NCBI RefSeq assembly: GCF_013450155.1
Contig: NZ_JACCKD010000003.1
Coordinates: 583,950-647,949, forward strand
DNA length: 64,000 nt
Direction of reading: 5' to 3'
From: Haloechinothrix aidingensis
GTDB taxonomy: Bacteria > Actinomycetota > Actinomycetes > Mycobacteriales > Pseudonocardiaceae
A program made the position numbers and the translations under genes. The number at the start of each line of letters is the position of its first letter. Position 1 is the stretch's first letter. The notes below the pieces were generated by a model that was given only the letters and a program-made list of their open reading frames with translations, was not told the DNA's origin and made no database searches. Positions 24,996-33,900 of the stretch are shown here, one piece after another.

Positions 24996-26762
24996 ATGCC
25001 CGCCGTCATCGTTCTGTTGGCCGTACTGGCCGTCTTCGCTGTCGGCTACCGCTACTACTCGGCATACCTCGCCAGAAGTGTGTACGCGCTCGACCCGTCC
25101 TATGTCACTCCGGCCCACCGCTACTCCGACGGCATCGACTTCGTCCCCACGAACAAGCACATCGTCTTCGCGCACCACTTCATCTCCGTGGCCGGTGCGG
25201 CGCCGATCGTGGGTCCCGCCATCGCGGTGTTCTGGGGATGGCTTCCCGCGCTGCTCTGGGTCGTACTCGGCACGGTCTTCGCGGCGGGCGCGCACGACTT
25301 CGGCGCCCTCGTCGTCTCCGTGCGGCACAAGGGGCGCAGCATCGGCACTCTGGCCAAGGACGTGATCAGCTCGCGCGCGCGGACACTGTTCCTGCTCATC
25401 ATCTACTTCCTGGTCACCATGGTCAACGCGGTGTTCGCCGTGGTGATCGCGACGCTGTTCGTGAACAACCCCGCTGCCGTGCTCCCCGTGCTGCTGACCA
25501 TCCCCCTGGCCATCGGCGTCGGGCAGTACATCTACCGTAAGCGCACGGCCGCGCTGCTGCCCTCGGTGGTCGCGCTGCTGGTCGTCTACGCGTCCATCTG
25601 GCTCGGCCAGCACGTGCCGGTCTCGGTTGACCCGGTCGCCTCGGCGTTCGGGATCGAACCGCTCACCGTGTGGGTCGTGCTGGTGTTCGCCTACACGTTC
25701 TTCGCCTCCCGCCTTCCGGTGTGGGTGCTGCTGCAGCCGCGTGACTACATCAACCAGCAACAGATGGTCGTGGCGCTCGCCGTGATCGTGGTCGGCGTGA
25801 TCATCGGCATGAACACGATCGCCGCTCCGGCCGTCACCGACGTCCCCGCCGACTCACCACCGTGGTTCCCACTGCTGTTCATCACGATCGCCTGTGGTGC
25901 CATCTCCGGGTTCCACAGCCTGGTCTCGTCGGGGACGACGGCCAAGCAGCTCGACAAGGAGAGCGACGCGCGCTACGTCGGGTATCTCGGCGCGGTCGGC
26001 GAGGGCACGCTCGCGCTGTGCTCCATCCTCGCCTGCACCGCGGGCGTCGTGGCGCTCTCCGCGACGCCGGCCTCCGACTGGCAGGCACGCTACGCCGACT
26101 GGCAGACCGCCTCGGACGGCGCGCTCGGCACCTTCACCCGGGGGGTGGCAGGCTTCGCCGAGAACCTCGGGGTGCCCCTGGCTACCGGGACCGTGTTCGC
26201 GGCGGTCGTGGTGATCAGCTTCGCCGCGACGAGCCTGGACACCGCGGTGCGCCTGCAACGCTATATCGTGCAGGAGATCGCCGAGATCGTCGGGATCCGC
26301 CCGCTCGCGCGCAACCTCACGCTGGCCACGGCCGTGGCGCTGAGCCTGCCGATCGTTCTCGCGCTGCTGCCGGGGAACTTCGCGTTCGGCACGCTGTGGC
26401 AGCTGTTCGGCACCACCAACCAGCTCACCGCGGGCCTCGCCCTCGCGGTGATCGCGGTATGGGTGACCAAGCGCCGTCGCAACCCGGTCGTGATTCTCGT
26501 GCCGCTGGTCTTCCTGGTGGCGATGACCTCCTGGGCGCTGGTCATCCAGCTCATCGAGTTCGCGACCCACGAGGACCCGCTGCAGGTCTTCCTGCTCGCC
26601 CCGCTGGATGCGATCATCTTCGTGCTCGCCATCTGGCTGATCGTCGAGGCCGCCGTCGCACTGCGCGCGGCTTGGGCAGGGCGTACGTCGCCGGACGAGC
26701 ACGGTGACGGGCTCACCGAGGTCGAGGCGCCGGCAGCGGACCCGGAACGCGATGAACGCTGA
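24996..26762 (+). CDS. cstA: Carbon starvation protein A family transporter
   Basis: The ATG at 24996 follows GGAGG by 9 nt, giving 588 residues. About 15-16 membrane helices are visible. Family landmarks include YALDPSYVTPAHRYSDGIDFVPTNKHIVFAHHF near the N-terminus, ISVAGAAPIVGPAIAVFWGW, and SGFHSLVSSGTTAKQLDKESDARYVGYLGA in the middle. CstA proteins take up pyruvate or peptides when preferred carbon is short. The last 11 nt overlap the CC-star gene, which in turn overlaps the ArsA-like gene, so the three proteins are probably made together. Confidence 0.93.
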   Translation: MPAVIVLLAVLAVFAVGYRYYSAYLARSVYALDPSYVTPAHRYSDGIDFVPTNKHIVFAHHFISVAGAAPIVGPAIAVFWGWLPALLWVVLGTVFAAGAHDFGALVVSVRHKGRSIGTLAKDVISSRARTLFLLIIYFLVTMVNAVFAVVIATLFVNNPAAVLPVLLTIPLAIGVGQYIYRKRTAALLPSVVALLVVYASIWLGQHVPVSVDPVASAFGIEPLTVWVVLVFAYTFFASRLPVWVLLQPRDYINQQQMVVALAVIVVGVIIGMNTIAAPAVTDVPADSPPWFPLLFITIACGAISGFHSLVSSGTTAKQLDKESDARYVGYLGAVGEGTLALCSILACTAGVVALSATPASDWQARYADWQTASDGALGTFTRGVAGFAENLGVPLATGTVFAAVVVISFAATSLDTAVRLQRYIVQEIAEIVGIRPLARNLTLATAVALSLPIVLALLPGNFAFGTLWQLFGTTNQLTAGLALAVIAVWVTKRRRNPVVILVPLVFLVAMTSWALVIQLIEFATHEDPLQVFLLAPLDAIIFVLAIWLIVEAAVALRAAWAGRTSPDEHGDGLTEVEAPAADPERDER

Positions 26763-27069
26763 CGCCCCGCGGTCGCGCACCCGCAAGCAGGTCACGGCCC
26801 GGGCACGCGCGTTGCTCACCCGCGCGTGGCGCAAGGCCGAGGAAGCGTTCGACGCGGTCTTCGCCGCGCGCTGGGGCAGCGCACTGCGGCGTGACGCGCG
26901 GGACCAGTCCGACACCCTGCGTGCGCTGGTGCTACTGGAGGCCCTGGGGGTGGACAACCCGGTCGGCTACGAGACGCTGGAGCTCATCCCCTACGTTGTC
27001 GCCGACATCCATGACTGGCACCGGCGCATGGGGCACGAGGAGCTCGGCGAACCGGGAGTGTGCTGTTGA
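26752..27069 (+). CDS. CC-star protein (C-terminal Cys-Cys) between cstA and arsA-like genes
   Basis: The ATG at 26752 lies inside the end of cstA; the protein has 105 residues and ends GVCC then stop. This fits the family named for Corynebacteriales members that finish in CC followed by the stop codon and sit beside CstA. It has a basic N-terminus (RSRTRKQVTARARALLTRAWRKAEEAFDAVF), an amphipathic helical middle, and IPYVVADIHDWHRRMGHEELGEPG before the terminal Cys pair. It has no membrane helix. The exposed Cys pair suggests metal binding, lipidation or disulfide exchange; none is demonstrated. Coupling to the ATPase gene implies joint function. Confidence 0.8.
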   Translation: MNADAPRSRTRKQVTARARALLTRAWRKAEEAFDAVFAARWGSALRRDARDQSDTLRALVLLEALGVDNPVGYETLELIPYVVADIHDWHRRMGHEELGEPGVCC

Positions 27070-28022
27070 CGCAGGTGGCGACCGCGGGCGGCGCCCCACC
27101 CATCGTCATCATCGGCGGCAAGGGCGGCGTCGGCAAGACGACGGTCGCCGCCGCGACAGCACTCGCCCTCGCGGATGCCGGGCGACGCACGCTCGTGCTG
27201 TCCACCGATCCGGCGCACTCGCTCGGCGACGCCCTGGCGAGCCGGCTCGCCGACCGCCCGCGGCGGGTCGCTCCGCAGCTGTGGGCGGCCGAACCGGACG
27301 CGGACGCCGCCGTACGAGCCAGGGTCGACCAGGTAACCGACGACGCCTATGCCGCACTGCCCCGTAAGATCATGCCGGCCGTGCAGCGGCACCTGGAGAC
27401 GGCGTCCAACGCTCCCGGCATGACCGAGTCCGCGCTCAACGACCTGTTCATCGAGTACCTCGGACGCGTACCGCGGGACTGGGACCACCTCGTGGTGGAC
27501 AGCGCTCCCACCGGGCACCTGCTGCGCATGCTCGAGCTGCCCAGCTTGCTGGCCCCGTGGGTGCGCGGGCTCGCCAGGCAACGCGAGCGGGCCGTCGACG
27601 CCGACCGGTTCGCCACCGGTGTACTGGGCACGGCCGACGAGGCGGACGACCCGTTACTCGCGCGGCTGCACGCAAGGAGACGGAGGCTCGAGGGGGCAGC
27701 GGACCGGCTTCGCACGGAGGCCACAGTGCACCTGGTCGTGCTGGCCCGCCGCATGGTTCTCGCCGAGAGTGCTCGCTCGGCGACGTCGCTGACCTCGGCA
27801 GGATTCGTCCTCGGCGACGCCGTACTGAACCACGTACCATCCGAATCGGACAGTACGTGGAGCCAGCTGGTACGCGAGCAGCTCGGCGTGCCCGGAGTGG
27901 TCGAGCTCGCCGCGGCCGACGCCGAGCCGATCGGCCCGGAACGACTGCGCGCGCTGGGAGTTGCTCTGACCGAGGGAGGGTTCCCGTGCGGCGATCACCG
28001 CACGAGTACAACGAATAGATAG
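27060..28022 (+). CDS. ArsA/GET3-like P-loop ATPase
   Basis: The GTG at 27060 lies within the final codons of the CC-star gene; TTG 27066 or GTG 27075 are alternatives. It has 320 residues. The deviant Walker A is GGKGGVGKTT, followed by the switch-type STDPAHSLGD and a VVDSAPTGHLLRML segment, all hallmarks of the ArsA/GET3 branch of MinD-like ATPases (PF02374). The Cys ligands used by true arsenite pumps are not evident, and no arsB or arsR is adjacent. It more likely handles a client protein or cofactor linked to CstA or the CC-star protein. Confidence 0.88.
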   Translation: MLLTQVATAGGAPPIVIIGGKGGVGKTTVAAATALALADAGRRTLVLSTDPAHSLGDALASRLADRPRRVAPQLWAAEPDADAAVRARVDQVTDDAYAALPRKIMPAVQRHLETASNAPGMTESALNDLFIEYLGRVPRDWDHLVVDSAPTGHLLRMLELPSLLAPWVRGLARQRERAVDADRFATGVLGTADEADDPLLARLHARRRRLEGAADRLRTEATVHLVVLARRMVLAESARSATSLTSAGFVLGDAVLNHVPSESDSTWSQLVREQLGVPGVVELAAADAEPIGPERLRALGVALTEGGFPCGDHRTSTTNR

Positions 28023-28131
28023 CGACCTCGCTGGTGATCTGCCGCACACGCCGGTATGTGTCGTAGAGTCACAGGATCACCTCGGTGAGTGCACAACCGT
28101 GCTGAGCGTACAGCGGTGTTGGGAGGCTGTG

Positions 28132-29121
28132 GTGGGTGGATTCGGTATTGATTTCGGCACTGCGAACACGGTCGTCGGTCAGCCCGATGCGGGAATCGTT
28201 CTCGACGAGCCGTCCGTCATGCTCACCCGGGCGAACGAACCGTACCGGGCGATCCGGGTAGGAAAGGAAGCTCGGGAACTGATCGGGCGAACTCCGGCGG
28301 GGTTCGCCACGGTCCGGCCGATGCGTGACGGTGTCATCGTCGATCTCGAATCGGCGCGCGCCTACATCGGCGCCATCATCCGGAAGGTAACCGATCGGTG
28401 GCAGCGCTGGATGCGGCCCAGAGCGGTGATCGCCGTGCCTGCGGGAGCGACCACCCTGGAACGTCGCGCGCTGCTCGAGGTCGCCCACGAGGCGGGGCTG
28501 CGGAAGGTCGCGGTGCTGCCGGAGCCGGTATCGGGCGCGTTGGGCTCCGGTGTCAACCCCATCGAGCCACGCGCGCACCTGGTCGTGGACGTGGGTGGCG
28601 GTACCTCCGAGATCACGGGCTTCTGCTTCGGCGGCGTACTGACCCACCGCAGCTGCCGGGTGGCGGGGGACGAGCTCACCCTGGCGCTGTACCAGCACCT
28701 GCGCGCCGAGCACCAGATCGTGGTCGGTGAGCTCACCGCGGAGGACATCAAGGTGGGCATGCACGGCCAGGACGATCCCTCCCTCGTCGTCGAGGGCCGG
28801 GATGCCGCCACCGGCCGCGCCCGTCTGGTCACTCTGGACACGGCCGAGATCATGGACGCGTTGCGCCCCACGACCACCGAGATCGTGCACACCCTCACCA
28901 GCTGTCTCGAAGACCTGCCCGCGCAGGCGGTCGGTGACGTGATGGCCGAGGGCGTGCTGGCGATCGGTGGCGGGTCGTTGCTGCGCGGCTTCACCATGCT
29001 CCTCGAGGAGGCGTTCGGGTTCCCGGTCAAGCAGTCGGAGCGGCCGCTCACCTGCGTGGCGGAGGGCGCTACCGCCGCGCTGTCCCAGCCGGACGTCGTC
29101 GCCGCCTACGGCTACTACTAG
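28132..29121 (+). CDS. MreB/Mbl-like actin paralogue
   Basis: The GTG at 28132 is 5 nt after GGAGG, giving 329 residues. Actin-fold motifs are present: phosphate 1 IDFGTANTVV, connect 1 region ARAVIAVPAGATTLERRALLE, phosphate 2 LVVDVGGGTSEI, adenosine motif IGGGSLLRG. It lacks the usual amphipathic N-terminal helix. True mreBCD-rodA clusters carry mreC and mreD next door; here neither is present. The nearest neighbour on the other strand is a SEDS-PBP fusion, so it may organise localised wall synthesis such as spore or hyphal wall. A terminator follows. Confidence 0.88.
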   Translation: MGGFGIDFGTANTVVGQPDAGIVLDEPSVMLTRANEPYRAIRVGKEARELIGRTPAGFATVRPMRDGVIVDLESARAYIGAIIRKVTDRWQRWMRPRAVIAVPAGATTLERRALLEVAHEAGLRKVAVLPEPVSGALGSGVNPIEPRAHLVVDVGGGTSEITGFCFGGVLTHRSCRVAGDELTLALYQHLRAEHQIVVGELTAEDIKVGMHGQDDPSLVVEGRDAATGRARLVTLDTAEIMDALRPTTTEIVHTLTSCLEDLPAQAVGDVMAEGVLAIGGGSLLRGFTMLLEEAFGFPVKQSERPLTCVAEGATAALSQPDVVAAYGYY

Positions 29122-29130
29122 ACACCGCTC

Positions 29131-29171
29131 GTGTGGGGGCCGGTCCGCGTCGCGCGGGCCGGCCCCCACAC
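29131..29171 (+). terminator. 13-bp GC hairpin after the MreB-like gene
   Basis: GTGTGGGGGCCGG (29131-29143) pairs exactly with CCGGCCCCCACAC (29159-29171), starting 10 nt after the MreB-like stop. It lies between convergent genes and can also stop minus-strand transcription. Confidence 0.85.
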
Positions 29172-29285
29172 ATGTCTTCCGCAACGTCGAGCACCGATCA
29201 TCCCGGCGCGGCTCGCCACAGCTCACATGCACCATCCACCGAACTCGTCCGGGCCCGGTATGTCAGCGATGTCAGCGGTGGCATC

Positions 29286-32168
29286 TCAGCGGTTGTCGAT
29301 GTAGTGCTCGAGTATCGCCGTCACGACCGGCCCCGAGGTCTGCGACCCGAACCCACCGCCGCGCACGAAGGTGGACACGACGATCTCCGGCTCCTCGGCG
29401 GGGGCGACCGCAGTGAACCAGGCGTGCGGCTCCCCGTTGGGCGAGGAGGGATCCTCCGCGGTTCCGGTCTTGGCCACGCTCGATATCGGCAGCTCGTTGA
29501 GCTGGCCTGCCGTGCCTCGCTCCGCAGAGGCACGCATCCCCTCGAGTACCGGGTCGAGCTTGTCGGCGAAGGACAGTTCCCGGGGCTCTTCGGTCTCCAG
29601 CTCGGTGAAGGACTCGTCCCCGAACGCGGCTGCCAGCTGGGGAGTCACGATGTGCCCCGTCGCCAGCCCGGACGTCCACAGCGCGGAGTGCAACGGGGTC
29701 ACCGTCAGCGGCCCTTGCCCGATCCCCATCAGCACGGTCGACCCGGTATACCAGTTGCCGCCGACCTGATGGACCGAGTCCGGCGTGCCGAGGAACCCGG
29801 CTTTCTCCCCCGGCAGATCGATCCCGGTCGGCCTCCCGACACCCAGCTCCTCGGCCACCGTCGCGATCTTCTCCGGCCCCAGCTCGAGTGCCAGCTTGTA
29901 GAAGTACACGTTGTCCGACATGGCGATGGCATCGACGAGGTCGTGCGGCCCCATGGGGCGCCAGTTGTCGAACGTGTGCCCTCCGAGTGAGAAGCTGGCC
30001 CCGGTCGGCACCACTCGATCGGGTGGGACAGCGTCGTAGACGGCGTTGGCGGCGGCGACCACGATCTTGAACGTCGACCCGGGGGCCACGGGCACCTGTG
30101 ACACGTGGTCGATCATCGGCAGGCCGGATCCGTCCATCTCCGAGGCCAGCTCGGCGTCGTTGATCGGCGGGACATAGACGTTGTTGTCATAGGCGGGCAC
30201 GCTCGCCTTGGCGAGTACCGCCCCGGTACGCGCGTCCATGGCGACCGCGCCACCGAGGTCCCCGCCGCTCTCCTCGATCGCGTCCGCCAGCGCTTCGTTG
30301 GCCACACGCTGCATGTCCGCGTCGAGGTGGAGCCGGAGATGCTCGCCGGGTACCGGGTCGGTTCGACCGGCAGCGGCAGCCGGCCGGCCGTCGGGCTCGA
30401 CGTAGACACACTGCCAGCCGTCCGTCCCGCGCAGGATCGCGTCGTACTGCTGCTCCAACCCGGCCCGGCCGACGACCGAGCCCAGCGCCAGCGATGGTTG
30501 CCTGCTCATGTCGGCAGGCGTGCCCACGCCGACGAATCCCAGCGTCGGACCAAGCATCGAACCGAGCGGGTAGTCCCTGCGCTGGGATGGCATCACGAGT
30601 ACCCCGGGCAGTTCGGACTCGGCGAGCCGGTCGCCCACCTCCGGCCGCACGGTCGCGATCTCGACGTGCAGTTCGGACGACTCGGATACCCGCTCGACCG
30701 CGTCCGCGAGCTCCCCGGCGGGCTTGTCGACAATGCCGGCCAGCCGCGCGATCGCGTCGCTGTCACCCTCCGGGAACAGACCGGGAACCACGTGCACCTC
30801 GCTGCGCTCCTGGTTGGTGGCCAGCAGCTCGCCCGTGCGGTCCCGGATGTCTCCCCGCTCGGCAGGCAGCCGGATGCACCGGGTCATCTGTTCCTCGCTC
30901 GTCTGGCGCAGCTCGTCGCCGCGTGCCGACTGGACGTGCCAGGCGAACCAGGACATCGCTGCGAGGTTCGCGCTGAGCAGCACGGCACCGGTACGTGCCC
31001 ACCGCGGGTGTCGCCGCTTGGGCGGCGCGGGCGCCCACAGCGGCCGGTCCAAGCCGTCCCGGCGCGCGGCGAGTACCAGGCCGAGCGCGACGAAGTGCAC
31101 CGTGGCGGTGGTGCCGCCGTAACTGAACAGCGGGATCGGCAGTCCGGTGTGCGGCAGCAGTGTCAGGTTCGCCGCGATCGACACGAACGCGTGCAGGCCG
31201 AACATCGCCGCGACACCCGCGGCTATCAGCGCCGCCTCCGGGCTCCGTGTCATCCTGCTGGCCAGCGCCGCGCGCCACACCAGGACCAGTACCGCGGCGA
31301 TCACCGCCACCCCGGCGAGCAGCCCCCACGCGTGTACCACGCTGGCGAACGCGAGGTCGTGCTCGCTCTCCGGCACGTACGAGGCACGCAGGTCGAACAG
31401 CGGGTCACCGGCCCGGCCGAACAACCCCCCGGCGGCGATAGCGATCTCGGCCTGCAACGCGGCCCAGCCTGCGCCACTGGCATCCCGCGCACCCGACGCG
31501 AAGGACTCCAGCCGGTCGAGCTGGTACGGCCGCAACACCAGAAGGACGAGTGGCAAGGCAGCCAGGGCGATACCGAAGATCGGAAGGAGCGGCAGCAACG
31601 GCACGCGGGCGAGAATCACGGTGAACAGCGCGAGCGCGGCGATGACCGCGGCGGTTGACAGGTCGGGTTGCGTCGCCACCAGCCCGACGGGTACTGCGGC
31701 GAAGGCGAGGGCACTCCACAACCGCCACCACGAGTAGCCGCGCGCGAGCTGGTGCACCAGCAGTAACAGCACACCCAGCTTGGCGACGTCGGAGGGTTGC
31801 ACCGAGATCACGCCGAAATCGAGCCACCGCTGGGCTCCCTTGACCTTGTCCCCCACAAGCGGGACCGCCAGCAGCATCAGCACAGCGGCGAGGTAGACAC
31901 CCCACGCCAGCCGTGGCAACGCCTGCACACGCAGCCGGGCAAGCAGGACCATCGCGACAAGGCCCGCGAAGCCGATCGCACCGTGCCGCACGGCATGTTC
32001 GGTCATCCCCAGCGCGAGGAGGTTCAGCAGGCCCAACCCGACCAGGACCGCAGCGGCGATCACGATCCACGGGTCGATCACCCACCCGCCGGGATGCATC
32101 GCCGCGGTCGACGTGCCACTCAGCCGATGGCCCCGCACCCCACCGCGACCGGAACTGCCATTGCCCAT
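29286..32168 (-). CDS. SEDS glycosyltransferase fused to class B PBP transpeptidase
   Basis: The ATG at 32168 is preceded by AAGGG, giving 960 residues, about the sum of a FtsW/RodA (~380) and a PBP2 (~550). Residues ~30-370 form ten membrane helices with SEDS signatures: RWLDFGVISVQPSDVAK, YVPESEHDLAFA with Asp271 at the position of the proposed catalytic Asp of RodA, and IPLFSYGGTT. After a transmembrane anchor (~395-412) comes the PBP dimerisation region and a transpeptidase with STFK (698-701), SDN (751-753) and KTG (900-902). One chain should polymerise lipid II and crosslink the glycan. It is coupled to the membrane protein gene 10 nt upstream. Confidence 0.93.
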   Translation of the reverse strand: MGNGSSGRGGVRGHRLSGTSTAAMHPGGWVIDPWIVIAAAVLVGLGLLNLLALGMTEHAVRHGAIGFAGLVAMVLLARLRVQALPRLAWGVYLAAVLMLLAVPLVGDKVKGAQRWLDFGVISVQPSDVAKLGVLLLLVHQLARGYSWWRLWSALAFAAVPVGLVATQPDLSTAAVIAALALFTVILARVPLLPLLPIFGIALAALPLVLLVLRPYQLDRLESFASGARDASGAGWAALQAEIAIAAGGLFGRAGDPLFDLRASYVPESEHDLAFASVVHAWGLLAGVAVIAAVLVLVWRAALASRMTRSPEAALIAAGVAAMFGLHAFVSIAANLTLLPHTGLPIPLFSYGGTTATVHFVALGLVLAARRDGLDRPLWAPAPPKRRHPRWARTGAVLLSANLAAMSWFAWHVQSARGDELRQTSEEQMTRCIRLPAERGDIRDRTGELLATNQERSEVHVVPGLFPEGDSDAIARLAGIVDKPAGELADAVERVSESSELHVEIATVRPEVGDRLAESELPGVLVMPSQRRDYPLGSMLGPTLGFVGVGTPADMSRQPSLALGSVVGRAGLEQQYDAILRGTDGWQCVYVEPDGRPAAAAGRTDPVPGEHLRLHLDADMQRVANEALADAIEESGGDLGGAVAMDARTGAVLAKASVPAYDNNVYVPPINDAELASEMDGSGLPMIDHVSQVPVAPGSTFKIVVAAANAVYDAVPPDRVVPTGASFSLGGHTFDNWRPMGPHDLVDAIAMSDNVYFYKLALELGPEKIATVAEELGVGRPTGIDLPGEKAGFLGTPDSVHQVGGNWYTGSTVLMGIGQGPLTVTPLHSALWTSGLATGHIVTPQLAAAFGDESFTELETEEPRELSFADKLDPVLEGMRASAERGTAGQLNELPISSVAKTGTAEDPSSPNGEPHAWFTAVAPAEEPEIVVSTFVRGGGFGSQTSGPVVTAILEHYIDNR

Positions 32169-32178
32169 GAGCGCCCTT

Positions 32179-33534
32179 TCAGCACGTGCCACCATCGGCG
32201 GGGATCTCGAGCGGCTGCGAGGACACCCGCACCGGCTCCGCTGTCACCGCCATCACCGCGAGCGAGGACGACTCCGGTAGTTCCGGCCTGCTGATGCCGT
32301 ACACCTGGCCCCACCCGGATTGCGCTGTGACCGCCATACCGGGCTGTTCCTCGACCGAGTCGCTGCAGCGGTCGACCACGTGCAGCGACCACTCCACGGC
32401 ACGGTTCGTGCCCTCCCGGTCCATGTGCACGTCCACCCGGAGCGGGCACGCCTGCCCCGGCTCACAGGTTTCGTCCAGGAGTTCCACGGTTACCTCGGTG
32501 ATGGGCTCGGCCTCCTCCGGAGCCAGCAGCTCGACGTCACGTGGCGCCCGCGCCGTCCCCTCCCCCTGGTCGCCGGATCCCTGCTCGCGACCCGTCTCGT
32601 CGCCCGGCTCCGCGTCGCCCGCGTCATCCTGCCCGCCCGGTTCCTGCGTCACCGGGGCGAGCTGGCGCTGCGGCTCGTCCGAGGACATCAGCGCGCCCCA
32701 GCCCCGCTGAATGTCCGACACCACGTTGGGCATGCCCCACAAGCTGCCCGCGGCCACGAGTCCGGCGACAAGACCGACCACGAGTACCCACCGTAGCCGC
32801 GCGACCGGCTTGCTGTGCCATGCCCGCCGTCGCGATCTGCGCCAGCCGCGCAGCCGCAGATCGGCGCCGTGCGGCTCGCTCTTCGACCACGACGCGGCTC
32901 GACTCTGGTCCTTTTCGGACTGTTCGCTGTCCAGCTCGGGTTCGCGCCCGGCTATCGCTCCCGCCAGCGAGGCGAGCTCCGCGCGCAGGATGTCGATCCG
33001 GTCATCCGGCACATCGCGCAACAACCGGGTCGCCGCCTGACGCACATGCTCGGCGAGAGCACCCACGTCGTCGCCGAGCCCGTCCAGACCCTGCACGAGC
33101 AGGTCCGCTTCGTCCCGCTGGCGCACACCGTCCCGCCGCGCGCTGGCGGCGAGCTTGCGCACCAGACCGGCCACCTGGTGGGTCACGGATCGTCCGTGCC
33201 CGGCCTCGCCCGGCTCCCCCTCGTCCGGCTCGTCCTGCTGCTCGGCATCATCTCCGTCGCCGGTCGCGATGACGACGCTTCCCGACCCGGTGAGCAACAC
33301 CCGGCGATCGGTGAAACCGGCCGGGTAGCGCTCGCCGCGTCGCAAGGCCTCCAACTCGGCGGCGAGATCCCGGGCGAGCAGGCCCGCTTGCGCCGGGGTC
33401 AGCGTCGCCACCGCGAGCAACCTGCTGATGGCCGTGCCGGCGTGTTCGGCTCGCGCCGCACCGGCTTCCGACTCGTGCGAGCTCTGCTGCGTGGCCTCCG
33501 GTTCCTGCGATTCGGTGGAGCTGGACTCTGGCAT
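32179..33534 (-). CDS. Single-pass membrane protein coupled to the SEDS-PBP fusion
   Basis: The ATG at 33534 follows AGGGG, giving 451 residues. The first ~240 residues are cytoplasmic, acidic and helical (two predicted helical bundles around 30-70 and 115-200), ending in a very basic stretch (RLRGWRRSRRRAW). One membrane helix follows at 249-267, then an extracytoplasmic Glu/Gln/Gly-rich linker and a C-terminal ~110-residue domain with four Cys (TCEPGQACPL...DRCSDSVEE and a final C). The stop is 10 nt before the SEDS-PBP start. By position it may regulate or scaffold that synthase; no family is recognised. Confidence 0.75.
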   Translation of the reverse strand: MPESSSTESQEPEATQQSSHESEAGAARAEHAGTAISRLLAVATLTPAQAGLLARDLAAELEALRRGERYPAGFTDRRVLLTGSGSVVIATGDGDDAEQQDEPDEGEPGEAGHGRSVTHQVAGLVRKLAASARRDGVRQRDEADLLVQGLDGLGDDVGALAEHVRQAATRLLRDVPDDRIDILRAELASLAGAIAGREPELDSEQSEKDQSRAASWSKSEPHGADLRLRGWRRSRRRAWHSKPVARLRWVLVVGLVAGLVAAGSLWGMPNVVSDIQRGWGALMSSDEPQRQLAPVTQEPGGQDDAGDAEPGDETGREQGSGDQGEGTARAPRDVELLAPEEAEPITEVTVELLDETCEPGQACPLRVDVHMDREGTNRAVEWSLHVVDRCSDSVEEQPGMAVTAQSGWGQVYGISRPELPESSSLAVMAVTAEPVRVSSQPLEIPADGGTC

Positions 33535-33900
33535 GGACGACCCCTCACGACGCCGGACTCGTTGATCCATTATTTCGAGTCGGGGCGCGTAAGCACAGGG
33601 CTGTCCGTGTGTCTGCCAAACTGTTACCTGTGCACTCCGTGCACGTCCGGGAATCCCGCATCACACCTGGGTCCACTTCGGTGAAACGTCAAGGTGCGAC
33701 ACGCTCGGATGACCGAGTGTCGCGCGCCGGAATTCTTACTCGGGTACCAGGGTCGCGCACCACACCCTGCCGTACGGCACCGCGCGTCACCCGCGGTCGC
33801 TCGGCGCGGGAAGCACACGGCGGGCGCCGTTGCTTTCCGGTAACGACGAAGCCGTGTACCCTGTATCGCACACCCGTTCGATTCCCGGAGGTGAGTGCCG
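33535..33900. other. Divergent upstream region with one hairpin
   Basis: The 366 bases between divergent genes include a near-perfect inverted repeat at 33696-33723 (GCGACAC-G-CTCGG / CCGAG-TGTCGC, one bulge) and two GTGCAC palindromes near 33630-33645. No clear promoter hexamers or genes are seen. Confidence 0.4.

Noticed and set aside
27060..28022. Arsenite efflux ATPase (arsA) assignment
   Set aside because: No arsB, arsR or arsC is adjacent, and the Cys triad of arsenite-binding ArsA is not visible; the ArsA/GET3 family call is kept without the function.
30105..31658. A 517-codon plus-strand open frame inside the SEDS-PBP gene
   Set aside because: Composition is antisense-like and the opposite frame carries all transpeptidase and SEDS motifs.
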